Shown in pieces: positions 25,705-34,907 of a stretch of DNA of 64,000 nt. Location of the stretch: the NCBI GenBank assembly GCA_031732855.1, contig JAVMKJ010000142.1:1-64000 (forward strand). Reading direction: 5' to 3'. Made by a program: the position numbers and the translations under genes. Numbering within the stretch: the stretch's first letter is position 1; each line of letters starts with the position of its first letter. The notes beneath the pieces are model-generated. The model made no database searches. It was not told where the DNA came from and worked only from the letters and a program-made list of their open reading frames with translations. The DNA is from JAVMKJ01 sp031732855 (GTDB lineage: Bacteria > Pseudomonadota > Gammaproteobacteria > Competibacterales > Competibacteraceae).

Positions 25705-25802
25705 GTGCGGTGAGGACCTCGCTTCCAACACGGACCGCGTGATATGGCCCGCACGACTCACCCGGGTGTTACCCTGAGTGCGGGGAGACCCTCGCTTCCA
25801 AC
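25698..25802. repeat. Pair of 32-bp direct repeats after nusB
   Basis: ACCCTGAGTGCGG...CTCGCTTCCAAC occurs at 25698-25729 (containing the nusB stop) and again at 25771-25802, matching at 29 of 32 positions. It fills most of the gap before the MBL-fold gene. Function unknown. Confidence 0.75.
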
Positions 25803-25834
25803 CCTCGCGCCAACGCAACGGTAAGGACGAAACC

Positions 25835-26521
25835 GTGAAACCACAACCGATTACCATCACCCGCGAAATCTTCCAGGTGGGCGGCCAAGGCCTGACCGCC
25901 CCCGAAGATGCCGCCATCTACCTGATCGACTTCGACGGCCACGCGGCGCTGGTGGACGCCGGCACCGGCCGCGGTCAGACGCAGCTGCTCGGGCACCTGG
26001 CTACCCTCGGCGTGCGGCCCGAACAGATCGAATATCTGCTGCTCACCCACTGCCATTACGACCACACGGGCGGCGCCCGCGGCCTGCGGGAGTTGCTGGG
26101 CTGTCCGGTGGTCGCGCACGAACTGGATGCCGGTTTCCTGGAACGTGGCGACAGTGAGGTCACGGCGGCCAGTTGGTATGGCGCCAAGCTGCGCCCCTGC
26201 CCCGTGGATCGCCAGCCGAGCGGGGCCCGAGAGACGCTGCCACTGGGCGGACGATCCATCACCGCGCTGCACATTCCCGGCCACTCTCCGGGCTCGCTGG
26301 CCTTTCTGACCGAATCCGAAGGCCAAATTGTGTTGTTCGGCCAGGACGTGCACGGGCCGCTGGACGTTCGCCTGCACTCGAACCGGGCGGATTACCGGGT
26401 CTCGCTGGAACGGCTGCTGGCGCTGGAAGCGGATATTCTCTGCGAAGGGCATTACGGGATTTACCGCGGCAAGGCGGCGGTGGCCCATTTCATCCGCTCG
26501 TTTCTGGATGAAACGTATTGA
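25835..26521 (+). CDS. MBL-fold metallohydrolase
   Basis: A 228-residue metallo-beta-lactamase-fold hydrolase of the glyoxalase II-like subgroup. The metal motif is THCHYDHTGG, with later ligands in HIPGHSPGSLAF, FGQDVHGPL and CEGHYGIYRG. The substrate cannot be inferred from sequence. The GTG at 25835, with AAGGA upstream, is chosen because homology begins at VKPQPITITREIFQVGG; upstream codons run into the direct repeat. Confidence 0.85.
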   Translation: MKPQPITITREIFQVGGQGLTAPEDAAIYLIDFDGHAALVDAGTGRGQTQLLGHLATLGVRPEQIEYLLLTHCHYDHTGGARGLRELLGCPVVAHELDAGFLERGDSEVTAASWYGAKLRPCPVDRQPSGARETLPLGGRSITALHIPGHSPGSLAFLTESEGQIVLFGQDVHGPLDVRLHSNRADYRVSLERLLALEADILCEGHYGIYRGKAAVAHFIRSFLDETY

Positions 26522-26594
26522 TCGCGTCGCTCACCCGTCCCTCGGAGACGAAGAAGGCGAATCGGGGCTCAGCCCACTGCCGCTGCCGGCCAGA

Positions 26595-27254
26595 TTAACG
26601 GAGAATGATTCCCGTCGATGGCTGGGCTGTGGCGCTGCCTTCCAGCGGGGCTCCGAACAACTCCAGCGCCCGCTTCAACGCGGCGCGGGTGGTATCGTTA
26701 TTCTCCGGCGCGGTCAGGGCCTGTCGCAGAAAATCCGCGGTCTTGGGCGGGTTCTGGGAAAAGCGGTAGGCGTTGGCAAACGCACCGGTCGCTTTCTCCA
26801 CTTCGCCCAGCGTTCCATACACCTGCCCCAGGTTGAACCAGGTCGACGACCGTCCCGGCGCCAGCGAAATGGCGTACACCAATTGATGTTCCGCGCGCTT
26901 GATCTGGCCGAGTTTCAAATTGGCGTAGCCGAGATTGCCGGCCACTTCGACATCGGCGGGATCGGCCTGCTGCGCCTGCTGGAAAGCGGTCGCGGCGGCT
27001 TGATAGTTATTCTGCTTCAGCGCATCCAGCCCCTGCTGGTTCAGGGCACGGGCTTCCTTGACATTCTGATGGGCTGGTTTGGGAACGCCTTCCAACTGTT
27101 GCCGAGTCGCGCTCAAACCGGTCTCGTCGTTTTTCGCCGACTGGCCCAGCATCCGTTGGACAGATCCGAACACGGCGTCGTACTGGCCGGCCCGAACCGG
27201 TACGGCCACGCTCAGCGCCGCAACCAGTGCCAACACCTCGAGCATCCTGATCAT
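26595..27254 (-). CDS. Exported TPR-repeat protein
   Basis: A 219-residue protein with a signal peptide (MIRMLEVLALVAALSVAVPVRA) and tetratricopeptide repeats at about residues 65-165 (ALNQQGLDALKQNNYQAAATA, AGNLGYANLKLGQIKRAE, TWFNLGQVYGTLGEVEKATGA). It is likely periplasmic and mediates protein contacts; no enzymatic domain is seen. The start at 27254 follows GGAGAA. It is followed by no obvious partner and converges on the MBL-fold gene. Confidence 0.78.
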   Translation of the reverse strand: MIRMLEVLALVAALSVAVPVRAGQYDAVFGSVQRMLGQSAKNDETGLSATRQQLEGVPKPAHQNVKEARALNQQGLDALKQNNYQAAATAFQQAQQADPADVEVAGNLGYANLKLGQIKRAEHQLVYAISLAPGRSSTWFNLGQVYGTLGEVEKATGAFANAYRFSQNPPKTADFLRQALTAPENNDTTRAALKRALELFGAPLEGSATAQPSTGIILR

Positions 27255-27277
27255 TCTCACGTTCTCCCGTCTCCGCT

Positions 27278-28018
27278 TTACTTCCGCCGCTGCAAAAACC
27301 GCGTCACTTCCAGCGCGAACGACTCCGCCCGCCAGGTGTTGGTGGCGGTGACGTGAGTCGCGCAGGGCATGACCCACAACCCGGCGTTGGGAATCGCGCC
27401 GAACATCTCCAGAATCTGGTCCAGCGGCGCCACCGGATCGCGGTCGCCGACCGCGATCAGCGTCGGCTGAGTGATGCGGTCCAGAATCTCCAGATCGTGG
27501 GCGTGATCGGTGGTAGCCGGCTCCAGTGCCTCCGACACCCGCTCGATCACTTCCTCCCAGGCGTCCGGCCCGCCCTGCGGCCGGTGGATGTCGCTCAGCC
27601 ACTTGTGCATGCCGACGCCACGCCAGTAGGCCGGATCGGCCATGTCGCGGGTGCCGGCATGGGTTTCCTGGTCCTTACGGTAACCGACCCGGTACAGCAC
27701 CAGCTTGCTGACCCTCTCGGGACGATGAAGAGTCAGCCACAGCGCCACCGCCCCGCCGAGCGAGGAACCGACCAGATGCGCCGCCGGCAACTCCAGTTCG
27801 TCCATCGTTTCCAGCACCGCGCGGCCCATGTCGGCGACGGTCAGCCGGTCGGCTACCATCGGACTGCGGCCATGGCCGAGATGATCGGGCACGATCACCC
27901 GAAAGTGGCGGGCCAACAGCGGGATTTGCGGCGTCCACTCCGCGCCGCTCATCCCACCGCTGTGCAACAGGATCAGCGGTTCGCCCCGGCCGCTTTCGCT
28001 GTAATGCAAGGTGGCCAT
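27278..28018 (-). CDS. Alpha/beta hydrolase
   Basis: A 246-residue alpha/beta-hydrolase-fold protein. Oxyanion segment ILLHSGGMSGAEW, PDHLGHGRS, nucleophile elbow VGSSLGGAVAL (Ser), acid region IAVGDRDPVAPL and histidine in CATHVTATN. Substrate unknown; similar enzymes are esterases or C-C hydrolases. The ATG at 28018 is used; upstream frame extension crosses a palindrome and is not conserved. It ends 23 bp before the TPR gene, on the same strand. Confidence 0.85.
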   Translation of the reverse strand: MATLHYSESGRGEPLILLHSGGMSGAEWTPQIPLLARHFRVIVPDHLGHGRSPMVADRLTVADMGRAVLETMDELELPAAHLVGSSLGGAVALWLTLHRPERVSKLVLYRVGYRKDQETHAGTRDMADPAYWRGVGMHKWLSDIHRPQGGPDAWEEVIERVSEALEPATTDHAHDLEILDRITQPTLIAVGDRDPVAPLDQILEMFGAIPNAGLWVMPCATHVTATNTWRAESFALEVTRFLQRRK

Positions 28019-28117
28019 GCCGACACCCTTTCTCAATGATGAATGACAGCTATTATAGTCACCCTTTCCCGCTTGCCCGATAATGCGCGATGCACGCTTT
28101 TCATCCCGCACTCCAGC

Positions 28118-28139
28118 CCCTCCCCCGCAAGGGGGAGGG
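28118..28139. repeat. GC-rich palindrome between divergent hydrolase genes
   Basis: CCCTCCCCC-GCAA-GGGGGAGGG, 9-bp perfect arms, in the 148-bp gap between the two divergent alpha/beta hydrolase genes. Confidence 0.75.
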
Positions 28140-28166
28140 AGACAACACCCAGGGAGCACTTTCTTC

Positions 28167-29018
28167 ATGGCGATGACATCCCGCTACTACCGCGCACTCG
28201 GTCCCCACGGCTTTCACCGCGTCCATTACACCGAGTGGGGCGATCCCGACAATCCCAAGGTGCTCATCTGCGTCCACGGTCTGACCCGCACCGGCCGCGA
28301 CTTCGACTTCCTCGCCGCCGCGCTGGAGCGGGAATACCGGGTGATCTGTCCGGACGTGGTCGGGCGCGGCCAGAGCGACTGGCTGCACGATAAATCCGAC
28401 TACACCTATCCGCTCTACGTCAACGACATGGCAATGCTGCTGGCGCGGATCGACGCCGAGCGGATCGACTGGGTCGGCACCTCGATGGGCGGCCTGATCG
28501 GCATCTTTCTGGCCAGCTACGCCGGTACCCCGATCCACAAGTTGCTGGTCAACGACGTCGGGCCACTCCTCCCCGCCGCCGGGCTGAAACGGATCGCCGA
28601 CTACGTCGGGCGGGTGGTCGCCTGGGACACCCTCGACGATATGGATCGAGCCTTGCGCGTCTACGCCGCCACCTTCGGCAAGCTGACCGACGAACAGTGG
28701 CGGCACATGCTCGTCCACAGTTCCCGGCGACTGGAAGACGGACGCTATACGACCGCCTACGATCCCGGCATCGCCACCATCTTCAAGACCATGGAGTTGA
28801 AGGATATCGACCTGTGGCCGGTATGGGACGCCATCCGCTGTCCGACCCTGGTGCTGCGCGGGGTGTATTCCGACGTCCTGAATCATGCCGACGCCATCGC
28901 CATGACCGAGCGCGGCCCCAAGGCCAGGTTGATCGAATTCCCCGGCATGGGTCACGCGCCGGCGTTGATGGCCGACGATCAGATCGCGGTGGTGCGCGAC
29001 TGGCTGCTGGCGGATTGA
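28167..29018 (+). CDS. Alpha/beta hydrolase
   Basis: A 283-residue alpha/beta hydrolase with LICVHGLTRTGRDFDFL (oxyanion), CPDVVGRGQSDWL, nucleophile elbow WVGTSMGGLIGIFLAS (Ser), and histidine in FPGMGHAPALM. It resembles the proteobacterial hydrolases annotated as putative 3-oxoadipate enol-lactonase-like enzymes, but no aromatic-degradation genes are nearby. The ATG at 28167 follows AGGGAG. The AEC transporter gene starts 3 bp after its stop, so they are probably co-transcribed. Confidence 0.85.
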   Translation: MAMTSRYYRALGPHGFHRVHYTEWGDPDNPKVLICVHGLTRTGRDFDFLAAALEREYRVICPDVVGRGQSDWLHDKSDYTYPLYVNDMAMLLARIDAERIDWVGTSMGGLIGIFLASYAGTPIHKLLVNDVGPLLPAAGLKRIADYVGRVVAWDTLDDMDRALRVYAATFGKLTDEQWRHMLVHSSRRLEDGRYTTAYDPGIATIFKTMELKDIDLWPVWDAIRCPTLVLRGVYSDVLNHADAIAMTERGPKARLIEFPGMGHAPALMADDQIAVVRDWLLAD

Positions 29019-29021
29019 AGC

Positions 29022-29900
29022 GTGCTGCTCCGCATCGCCGGGATCATCTTCCCGGTGTTCGCCGCCGCCGGCATCGGCTGGCTGTACGCCCGCTGGCGAC
29101 GGCCCGATCTCGCGGTCGTCAACGACCTCAACATGGATGTGCTCGCCCCGCTGCTGGTGTTCTGGGCGCTGACCGCCAAGCCGTTCGGCGCCGCCGAATT
29201 CCTGGATTTGAGCCTCGGCGGGGTGGCGGTGGTCCTCGGCTCCGGCTTGCTGTTGTTGCCGGTGGTCCCGCTGCTGAAGGTGCAACTCAAGACCTTCCTG
29301 CCGCCCATGATATTCACGAATACCGGAAACATGGGCATTCCGCTGGCGCTGTTCGCTTTCGGCGAGCAGGCGCTGCGGGCGGCGGTGCTGCTGTTCGTGG
29401 TTGAGGTGGTGCTGCATTTCACGGTCGGCCCATACATCCTCGACCATCGCACCCGACCCTGGAACCTGTTGCGGATGCCGATCGTCTTGGCGCTGCTGGC
29501 GGGGCTGCTCTGCGCCCTGGGCGGTTGGTCGCCACCGATGCCGGTTCTCAACACCATGAAGCTGCTGGGCGAGGCGTCGATTCCGCTGATGCTGTTCACC
29601 TTGGGCGCCCGGTTCTACGAGGTGGGCATCGGCGATTGGCGGATCGGCTTGTGGGGAGCGCTGCTGTGTCCGCTGTCGGGGATCGCCGCCGCGCTGCTGA
29701 TCCTGCCGTGGCTGGATTTATCGCCGATGCAGACCGGCCAATTGCTGCTGTACGGGGCGCTGCCCCCGGCGGTGATGAACTACCTGGTGGCCGAACGTTA
29801 CGAGCAAGAGCCGGAAAAGGTCGCCGCCATCGTGCTGATCGGCAATCTCGGCAGTTTGGTCGCGGTACCGGTGGCTCTGGTTTTCGCGCTGCCGGGCTGA
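29022..29900 (+). CDS. AEC-family (auxin efflux carrier-like) transporter
   Basis: A 292-residue membrane protein with about nine to ten hydrophobic helices, matching the AEC family. Recognisable: IFPVFAAAGIGWLYAR, FTNTGNMGIPLALFAFGE (the conserved N-x-x-N-x-G half-helix), and at the C-terminus YGALPPAVMNYLVAERYEQ. Bacterial members export small organic anions such as malate; substrate is not known here. GTG start 3 bp after the hydrolase stop. Confidence 0.88.
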   Translation: MLLRIAGIIFPVFAAAGIGWLYARWRRPDLAVVNDLNMDVLAPLLVFWALTAKPFGAAEFLDLSLGGVAVVLGSGLLLLPVVPLLKVQLKTFLPPMIFTNTGNMGIPLALFAFGEQALRAAVLLFVVEVVLHFTVGPYILDHRTRPWNLLRMPIVLALLAGLLCALGGWSPPMPVLNTMKLLGEASIPLMLFTLGARFYEVGIGDWRIGLWGALLCPLSGIAAALLILPWLDLSPMQTGQLLLYGALPPAVMNYLVAERYEQEPEKVAAIVLIGNLGSLVAVPVALVFALPG

Positions 29901-29903
29901 CCG

Positions 29904-30815
29904 TCAGGCCAGTTTGCGCCCGTACACCGTCGCCAGCCAGATCCCCAGCCCAATCAGGGCGATGCCAACGCCATGAAACGCATACAGCCGCTCGCCCAGG
30001 AAGATCATCGACAGCACCGCGCCGAAGGCCGGCATCAGGTGCAGGAACTGACCGGCGCGGTTGGCGCCCAGTTCCGCCACCGCCCGGTTCCAGAAGATGT
30101 AGGCGAGAATCGAGGGAAACAGCGCCAGATACAGGATGCTGGCGACGGTCGCGACGTTGAGGACGAAGGTGCGGTCGTGCGCCAGATCCCAGCCGTACAG
30201 CGGAGCCAGCAGGATCACCCCAATCACCATGGTCGCGGCCTGAAAATTCATCGGTTCGAGTCCGGCTGGCCGCCAGCGCAGGCAGACCGAGTACAGCGCC
30301 CAACTGAATACTGCCGCCAGGATCGACAAATCGCCGGGATTGAATTGCCGGGCCAGCAGGCTTTGCAACTCGCCGCGTCCGACGATCACCAGCACCCCCG
30401 CCAGCGAGACCGCGATACCCAAGGCTTGCCAGCCGGTCACGGTCTGCCGCAGCAGCAGAAACGACAGCGCCACGATCAGCACCGGCGTCACCGACAGCAT
30501 GATGACGGCGTTGGTGGCGGTGGTGGATTGCAGGCCAATATAGACAAACGTGTTGAAATTGACCACGCCGAGCACGCTCAGCAACAGCAGAATCAGCCCG
30601 TGCCGGCGCAGCAGCGGCACCTGCACGCGTAGCGAGGTCCAGACGAAGGGCAGCAGGATCGCCAGCGCTACCGCCCAGCGCCAGAACGACAGGGTGAAGG
30701 GCGCGAATACCGCGTGCACCGCCCGGCCCAGCACGAAATTGCCAGACCAGAACAGCGTGGTCAGCACCAGCAACAGATAGGGCGAGGGATGCCAGGCAAT
30801 CGGGATTCTGGTCAT
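29904..30815 (-). CDS. EamA/DMT-family transporter
   Basis: A 303-residue inner-membrane protein with ten predicted helices in two EamA repeats: LTTLFWSGNFVLGRAVH with FTLSFWRWAVALAILL in the first, FSWALYSVCLRWRPAG and FPSILAYIFWNRAVAELG in the second, ending with FLHLMPAFGAVLSMIFLGERL. Such exporters move amino acids, nucleosides or other metabolites. It converges with the AEC gene, 3 bp apart. Confidence 0.9.
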   Translation of the reverse strand: MTRIPIAWHPSPYLLLVLTTLFWSGNFVLGRAVHAVFAPFTLSFWRWAVALAILLPFVWTSLRVQVPLLRRHGLILLLLSVLGVVNFNTFVYIGLQSTTATNAVIMLSVTPVLIVALSFLLLRQTVTGWQALGIAVSLAGVLVIVGRGELQSLLARQFNPGDLSILAAVFSWALYSVCLRWRPAGLEPMNFQAATMVIGVILLAPLYGWDLAHDRTFVLNVATVASILYLALFPSILAYIFWNRAVAELGANRAGQFLHLMPAFGAVLSMIFLGERLYAFHGVGIALIGLGIWLATVYGRKLA

Positions 30816-30876
30816 GATGATCGGGGGACACGGTTGATGCTTCTGGCATTCGCCGGCGAACGCCGCGAAGGACCGC

Positions 30877-31263
30877 TTAGCGCTCGGGTGACAGCGAACT
30901 GTTATGCCCGGGTCGCCGGTAGGCCGTTCCGGTAAAGATCGCCAACAGGATCGGCCCGCTGCGCACCTCCACCCGATAAACCGCAGTGCGCCGCCCCGCG
31001 TGAACCTCGGTCGCGCGTGCCTCCACCTCGGATCCGACCCGGCTCGCTTGCAGATATTCCATGTGGGCGACGAGCGCGACCGCCAGAATCCCGTGCGAAT
31101 TGGAAGCCAGCGCGAAGGCCGCGTCGGCCACGCTGTACAGAAACCCCCCGTGCGCCGAGCCCCAACTGTTGAGAAACTCCGGCCGCACGGTGCCCCAGAC
31201 CCGCGCCTCTCCGGGAGCCGGAACCTCGGCCCGCAGGCCGAGCGCGTTCATGAAGGGATCCAT
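30877..31263 (-). CDS. PaaI-family hotdog thioesterase
   Basis: A 128-residue hotdog-fold thioesterase. The conserved helix and catalytic residues are in WGSAHGGFLYSVADAAFALASN (HGG motif plus the acidic residue), followed by LVAHMEYLQASRVGSEVEARA and RTAVYRVEVR. PaaI-type enzymes hydrolyse aryl- or acyl-CoA thioesters. It lies on the same strand as and upstream of the EamA gene. Upper start MDPFMNALG is used. Confidence 0.85.
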   Translation of the reverse strand: MDPFMNALGLRAEVPAPGEARVWGTVRPEFLNSWGSAHGGFLYSVADAAFALASNSHGILAVALVAHMEYLQASRVGSEVEARATEVHAGRRTAVYRVEVRSGPILLAIFTGTAYRRPGHNSSLSPER

Positions 31264-31496
31264 GGGGCTTCGCCGTACAAACTCTGGGCACGAATCATCG
31301 GAAGATCAGTCCATCGCACGATTTGGAAAGCATCATGCTAGGGTTGACCGGACGAGTATGTCAAACCCCGGCAACGGACGGCGTATCCTCGCGGACATCG
31401 ACAGGGGCGTATCAACACACTCAGCGATGGTGCGTTGCACAATTATCTGCTATATTGAAATTGGTTGTTTGTGTTCGAGGGTTAAATTCAAAGGCC

Positions 31497-31958
31497 ATGT
31501 ACATCGTTGACGACCCCACGTTGGCCCTCATCACCCGTTTCGTGGGAGACCCCCAGAGTTTAAATCTGTCCAATACGGATTTCCTGCTCCGTCAGATCGC
31601 GGCTATCGAACAATACGTCGACCGGTTCCCCCCGGAGGAACGACAGGCGCGGGCGCTGGAATGGATTGAGGCCCATGCCATGCGCTATCGGCGAGAGTGG
31701 CAAAAACAGGCCATCGTCGAAGCCATGAGCCAGGCGCGATGCCCCGACTGCCCGCTGGCGGGAGGCGATCTGGCGTCTCCGTGCTCGGTGCACCACCGCT
31801 GGCAACATCTCCTGCGGCGCTACACCGAAGACGAGCTGTCATCGCACGAGTATGTCGAGGAAACCCTCAATCTGCTGGGGAACTGCAAAAGCCGCTTGAA
31901 AGTGGGACAAACTCGGCAGCGGCTGCACGAAGCTCCGGCGGAGTTCGATACCGTCTGA
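31497..31958 (+). CDS. Hypothetical protein with Cys motif
   Basis: A 153-residue soluble protein I do not recognise. It begins MYIVDDPTLALITRFVG, is strongly helical, and has a Cys-rich middle: ARCPDCPLAG near residue 82 and SPCSVHHRWQHLLRRY near residue 97, which together could bind a metal. The ATG at 31497 is preceded by weak AAAGG. The 233-bp region upstream (31264-31496) shows no other gene. Confidence 0.6.
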   Translation: MYIVDDPTLALITRFVGDPQSLNLSNTDFLLRQIAAIEQYVDRFPPEERQARALEWIEAHAMRYRREWQKQAIVEAMSQARCPDCPLAGGDLASPCSVHHRWQHLLRRYTEDELSSHEYVEETLNLLGNCKSRLKVGQTRQRLHEAPAEFDTV

Positions 31959-32131
31959 AGGCGCCACCCGCGCGGATCGCCCTGCCGATCGGCGCAACGC
32001 GCGCCACCGGATGATTGAATCGTCAAATTATCGTCGTCGGTTCGCGCCAGTTCATTTTTTCCGGACAGACCCGCACCTTTCTGGCGCTGATTGAGTCTAT
32101 CCCTGAACCCTAGCCAACGGCGAATACCCCG

Positions 32132-33550
32132 ATGTCCCAACTCACGCAACACGCCAAGATCTGCTGGGCGCCGGAAAGCTGGCGGCGGCGGCCGGCGGCG
32201 CAATTGCCCGTTTACGACGATTCCCTGGCGTTGGCCGAAGTGGAGGAACGCCTGGCCGCCTCGCTCCCGCTGGTGTTCGCCGGCGAAGTCCGCGATCTGC
32301 GCCAGCAACTGGCCGAGGTCACCGCCGGAAGGGCTTTCCTGCTGCAAGGCGGCGACTGCGCCGAAAGCTTCGCCGATTTCAACGAGCGCGCCATTACCGA
32401 CACCTTCCGGGTCTTGCTGCAAATGGCGGTGGTGCTAACCTTCGCCGCCGCCTGCCCGGTGGTCAAGGTCGGGCGTATGGCCGGTCAGTTCGCCAAGCCG
32501 CGCAGTTCTCCCACCGAAACCCGCGGCGGCGCGACCCTGCCCAGCTATCGGGGCGACATCGTCAACGATCTCGATTTCACGCCGGATGCCCGGCGACCCG
32601 ACCCGCGCCGACAGCTGCGTGCCTACTCGCAGTCGGCGGCCACCTTGAATCTGCTGCGGGCTCTGGCCCAGGGTGGTTTCGCCGACCTGCACCGGGTCCA
32701 ACAGTGGAATCTGGACTTCCTGCGCGCCAGCCCTCAGGGCGCGCGCTATCGGGATCTGGCCAATCGCATCAGCGAAACGCTGGCGTTCATGCGCGCCTGC
32801 GGGTTGGACGCCGCCGCCGATCCCCAAGTCCGACAGGTGCGGTTCTACACCTCGCACGAGGCGTTGCTGCTGGGTTACGAGCAGGCTCTGACCCGGCGCG
32901 AGCCGCTGACCGGCGACTGGTACGACGGCTCGGCGCATTTCCTGTGGATCGGGGAACGCACCCGGCAACTCGACGGCGCGCACGTCGAATTCGCGCGCGG
33001 CATCGCCAACCCCATCGGCCTCAAGCTGGGACCGTCCGTGGACTCCGACACTCTGTTGCGGTTGCTGGATGCACTGAATCCCAACGAGCGGCCGGGCCGG
33101 TTGACTCTGATCAGCCGGATGGGCGCGGACCAAATCGAAACCGCTCTGCCACCGCTGATCCGGGCGGTCCAGCGTGAGGGCCGGCAGGTCGTCTGGTCCT
33201 GCGATCCGATGCACGGCAATACCCTGGAAACCAGTACCGGCTACAAAACCCGCCCTTTTGCCCGGATTCTCGACGAGGTGCGCCGCTTCTTCGCCATTCA
33301 CCGCGCCGAGGGCAGCTATCCCGGCGGGATGCACTTCGAACTCACCGGCCAGGATGTGACCGAATGTCTGGGCGGCGCCCAGGCGATCACCGAACAGGGT
33401 TTGGCCGACCGTTATCAGACCCATTGCGACCCGCGCCTCAATGCTTCTCAGAGTTTGGAGCTGGCGTTCCTGATCGCCGAAACCCTCAAGGACTACCGAC
33501 GGGCGACCTGGGAAGAAGTTGAGAAGACCGGCCGGGATAGCGAGTCATGA
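32132..33550 (+). CDS. aroF: Class II DAHP synthase
   Basis: A 472-residue type II 3-deoxy-D-arabino-heptulosonate-7-phosphate synthase, the first shikimate enzyme (PEP + erythrose-4-phosphate). Diagnostic motifs: FLLQGGDCAESF, KVGRMAGQFAKPRS, LPSYRGDIVN, RFYTSHEALLLGYE, GIANPIGLKLGPS, WSCDPMHGNT and HFELTGQDVTECLGG. This class resembles plant and mycobacterial enzymes and differs from AroF/G/H of E. coli; the symbol is generic. Its stop overlaps the next gene by ATGA. Confidence 0.93.
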   Translation: MSQLTQHAKICWAPESWRRRPAAQLPVYDDSLALAEVEERLAASLPLVFAGEVRDLRQQLAEVTAGRAFLLQGGDCAESFADFNERAITDTFRVLLQMAVVLTFAAACPVVKVGRMAGQFAKPRSSPTETRGGATLPSYRGDIVNDLDFTPDARRPDPRRQLRAYSQSAATLNLLRALAQGGFADLHRVQQWNLDFLRASPQGARYRDLANRISETLAFMRACGLDAAADPQVRQVRFYTSHEALLLGYEQALTRREPLTGDWYDGSAHFLWIGERTRQLDGAHVEFARGIANPIGLKLGPSVDSDTLLRLLDALNPNERPGRLTLISRMGADQIETALPPLIRAVQREGRQVVWSCDPMHGNTLETSTGYKTRPFARILDEVRRFFAIHRAEGSYPGGMHFELTGQDVTECLGGAQAITEQGLADRYQTHCDPRLNASQSLELAFLIAETLKDYRRATWEEVEKTGRDSES

Positions 33551-34269
33551 AGCACGAACCGCCGCGCCTGCTGCTGGTGATGCAGGCCCGGGATGCCAGC
33601 GCGGGACGGTGCGGTCGCAAGTTGCGGGAAAGCGGTTACCCGCTTGAGTTTTGCTATCCACAGAGCGGTGAGCCATTGCCGACAGGCATGGACGGCTACG
33701 CCGGCGCGGTGGTGTTCGGCGGGCCGATGAGCGCCAACGACGATGGCAAGTTGCCGGGCATCCGGGCGCAACTGGACTGGATTCCCCAGATGTTGGCCAC
33801 CGGCCGACCCTTTCTCGGCATCTGCCTGGGCGCGCAACTGCTGGCTCGTGCCTTGGGCGCGACGGTCAAGCCGCATCCGGCGGGACTGGCGGAAATCGGT
33901 TATTTCCCGGTGAACCCGACGCCGGCGGGACAGACCGTGTTCGACGCCCCGCTGCACGTTTATCACTGGCACCACGAGGGTTTCGACCTGCCGGCCGGCG
34001 CGGACTTGCTCGCGACCGGCGAACGCTTCCCGCATCAGGCTTATCGGTATGGAGCCAACGCTTTCGGCGTACAGTTCCATCCCGAAGTGAATCAGCGGAT
34101 TCTCGAAGCGTGGCTGGTGGAAGGCGCGAAGGAACTGGATGCGCCCGGCGCCCAGTCCGCCGCCGTGCAGCGGGATCATCACGCCCGCCACGACGCGGTG
34201 CTGGATCGGTGGTTTGAAGGGTTTTTGGATGTGTGGCTGCGGACTGGCGCGAACCGAATTACCGGATAG
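33547..34269 (+). CDS. Class I glutamine amidotransferase (GMP synthase-like)
   Basis: A 240-residue stand-alone GATase domain. The nucleophile elbow is GICLGAQLLARALG (Cys), and the catalytic pair His-Glu is in FGVQFHPEVNQRILE. Members strip the amide from glutamine or, as in YfeJ-like proteins, act without a known synthase partner. The start overlaps the DAHP synthase stop (ATGA), so translation is coupled; a functional link to aromatic synthesis is possible but unproven. The C-terminus RDHHARHDAVLDRWFEGFL is typical of this subgroup. Confidence 0.85.
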   Translation: MKHEPPRLLLVMQARDASAGRCGRKLRESGYPLEFCYPQSGEPLPTGMDGYAGAVVFGGPMSANDDGKLPGIRAQLDWIPQMLATGRPFLGICLGAQLLARALGATVKPHPAGLAEIGYFPVNPTPAGQTVFDAPLHVYHWHHEGFDLPAGADLLATGERFPHQAYRYGANAFGVQFHPEVNQRILEAWLVEGAKELDAPGAQSAAVQRDHHARHDAVLDRWFEGFLDVWLRTGANRITG

Positions 34270-34389
34270 TCAGCGCCCCGGAACGTGCATCCGAACTTTC
34301 CAATCGACCGGAGGCGCGGATAGAGGACGCAGCCGATCAGCGAGACTGATTCCAAGTCCCGGGGACAGGCAGGATTGCTCGAAAATCAC

Positions 34390-34680
34390 CTAACGGCCCA
34401 CCGTGCCCGCAAATATTGGCAACCAGTTGTTCCGCTCGAACAGCCTGTGGTCGACGCTCGTTCTGACCTCGGCGGGAACCTGGCTGTCAAGCAGGGTCCA
34501 CCGGCAGTTCGAGCACTCCAGTCCAACCTTCCTGGAAACGGCAAGGATCGGAATCCAACAAACATGGAAATAACGCAGGATTCCAAAACTGCGATGGATC
34601 CGATTGCCGCAATTGGGGCATTCCAGAGCCTCCACAATTTCGCCTTTGATCAATTTGCCTTTCGTGCCATAGATGCTCAT
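34390..34680 (-). CDS. Small zinc-ribbon protein
   Basis: A 96-residue protein starting MSIYGTKGKLIKGE, with two cysteine pairs, ECPNCGNR (about residue 20) and ECSNCRW (about residue 55), flanking an aromatic segment YFHVCWIPILAVSRK. This pattern matches small zinc-ribbon membrane-associated proteins of unknown function. The C-terminus appears short compared with members that end in a helix. The 120 bp on the 3' side and 227 bp on the 5' side (34681-34907) hold no other gene that I see. Confidence 0.65.
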   Translation of the reverse strand: MSIYGTKGKLIKGEIVEALECPNCGNRIHRSFGILRYFHVCWIPILAVSRKVGLECSNCRWTLLDSQVPAEVRTSVDHRLFERNNWLPIFAGTVGR

Positions 34681-34907
34681 GGCCGTTCCTCCGGATTGCT
34701 GCGATTGGTCAATGTGCCTTCAGCACTGATGCGACCATCCTGGGCATGAACAGAGGTTTGCACTACCCGTGCCATGACTCATACCATTGAATTATAATGA
34801 AAAAATAATTTTCTTGATGAATAGTCTCCACGGTGGGGTCAAACCGGGCCGCTGCCAGCGGTTCAAACTGGTTGTCGGGCGGCGAAACAGTTCGGGGTGG
34901 TCCGCCG

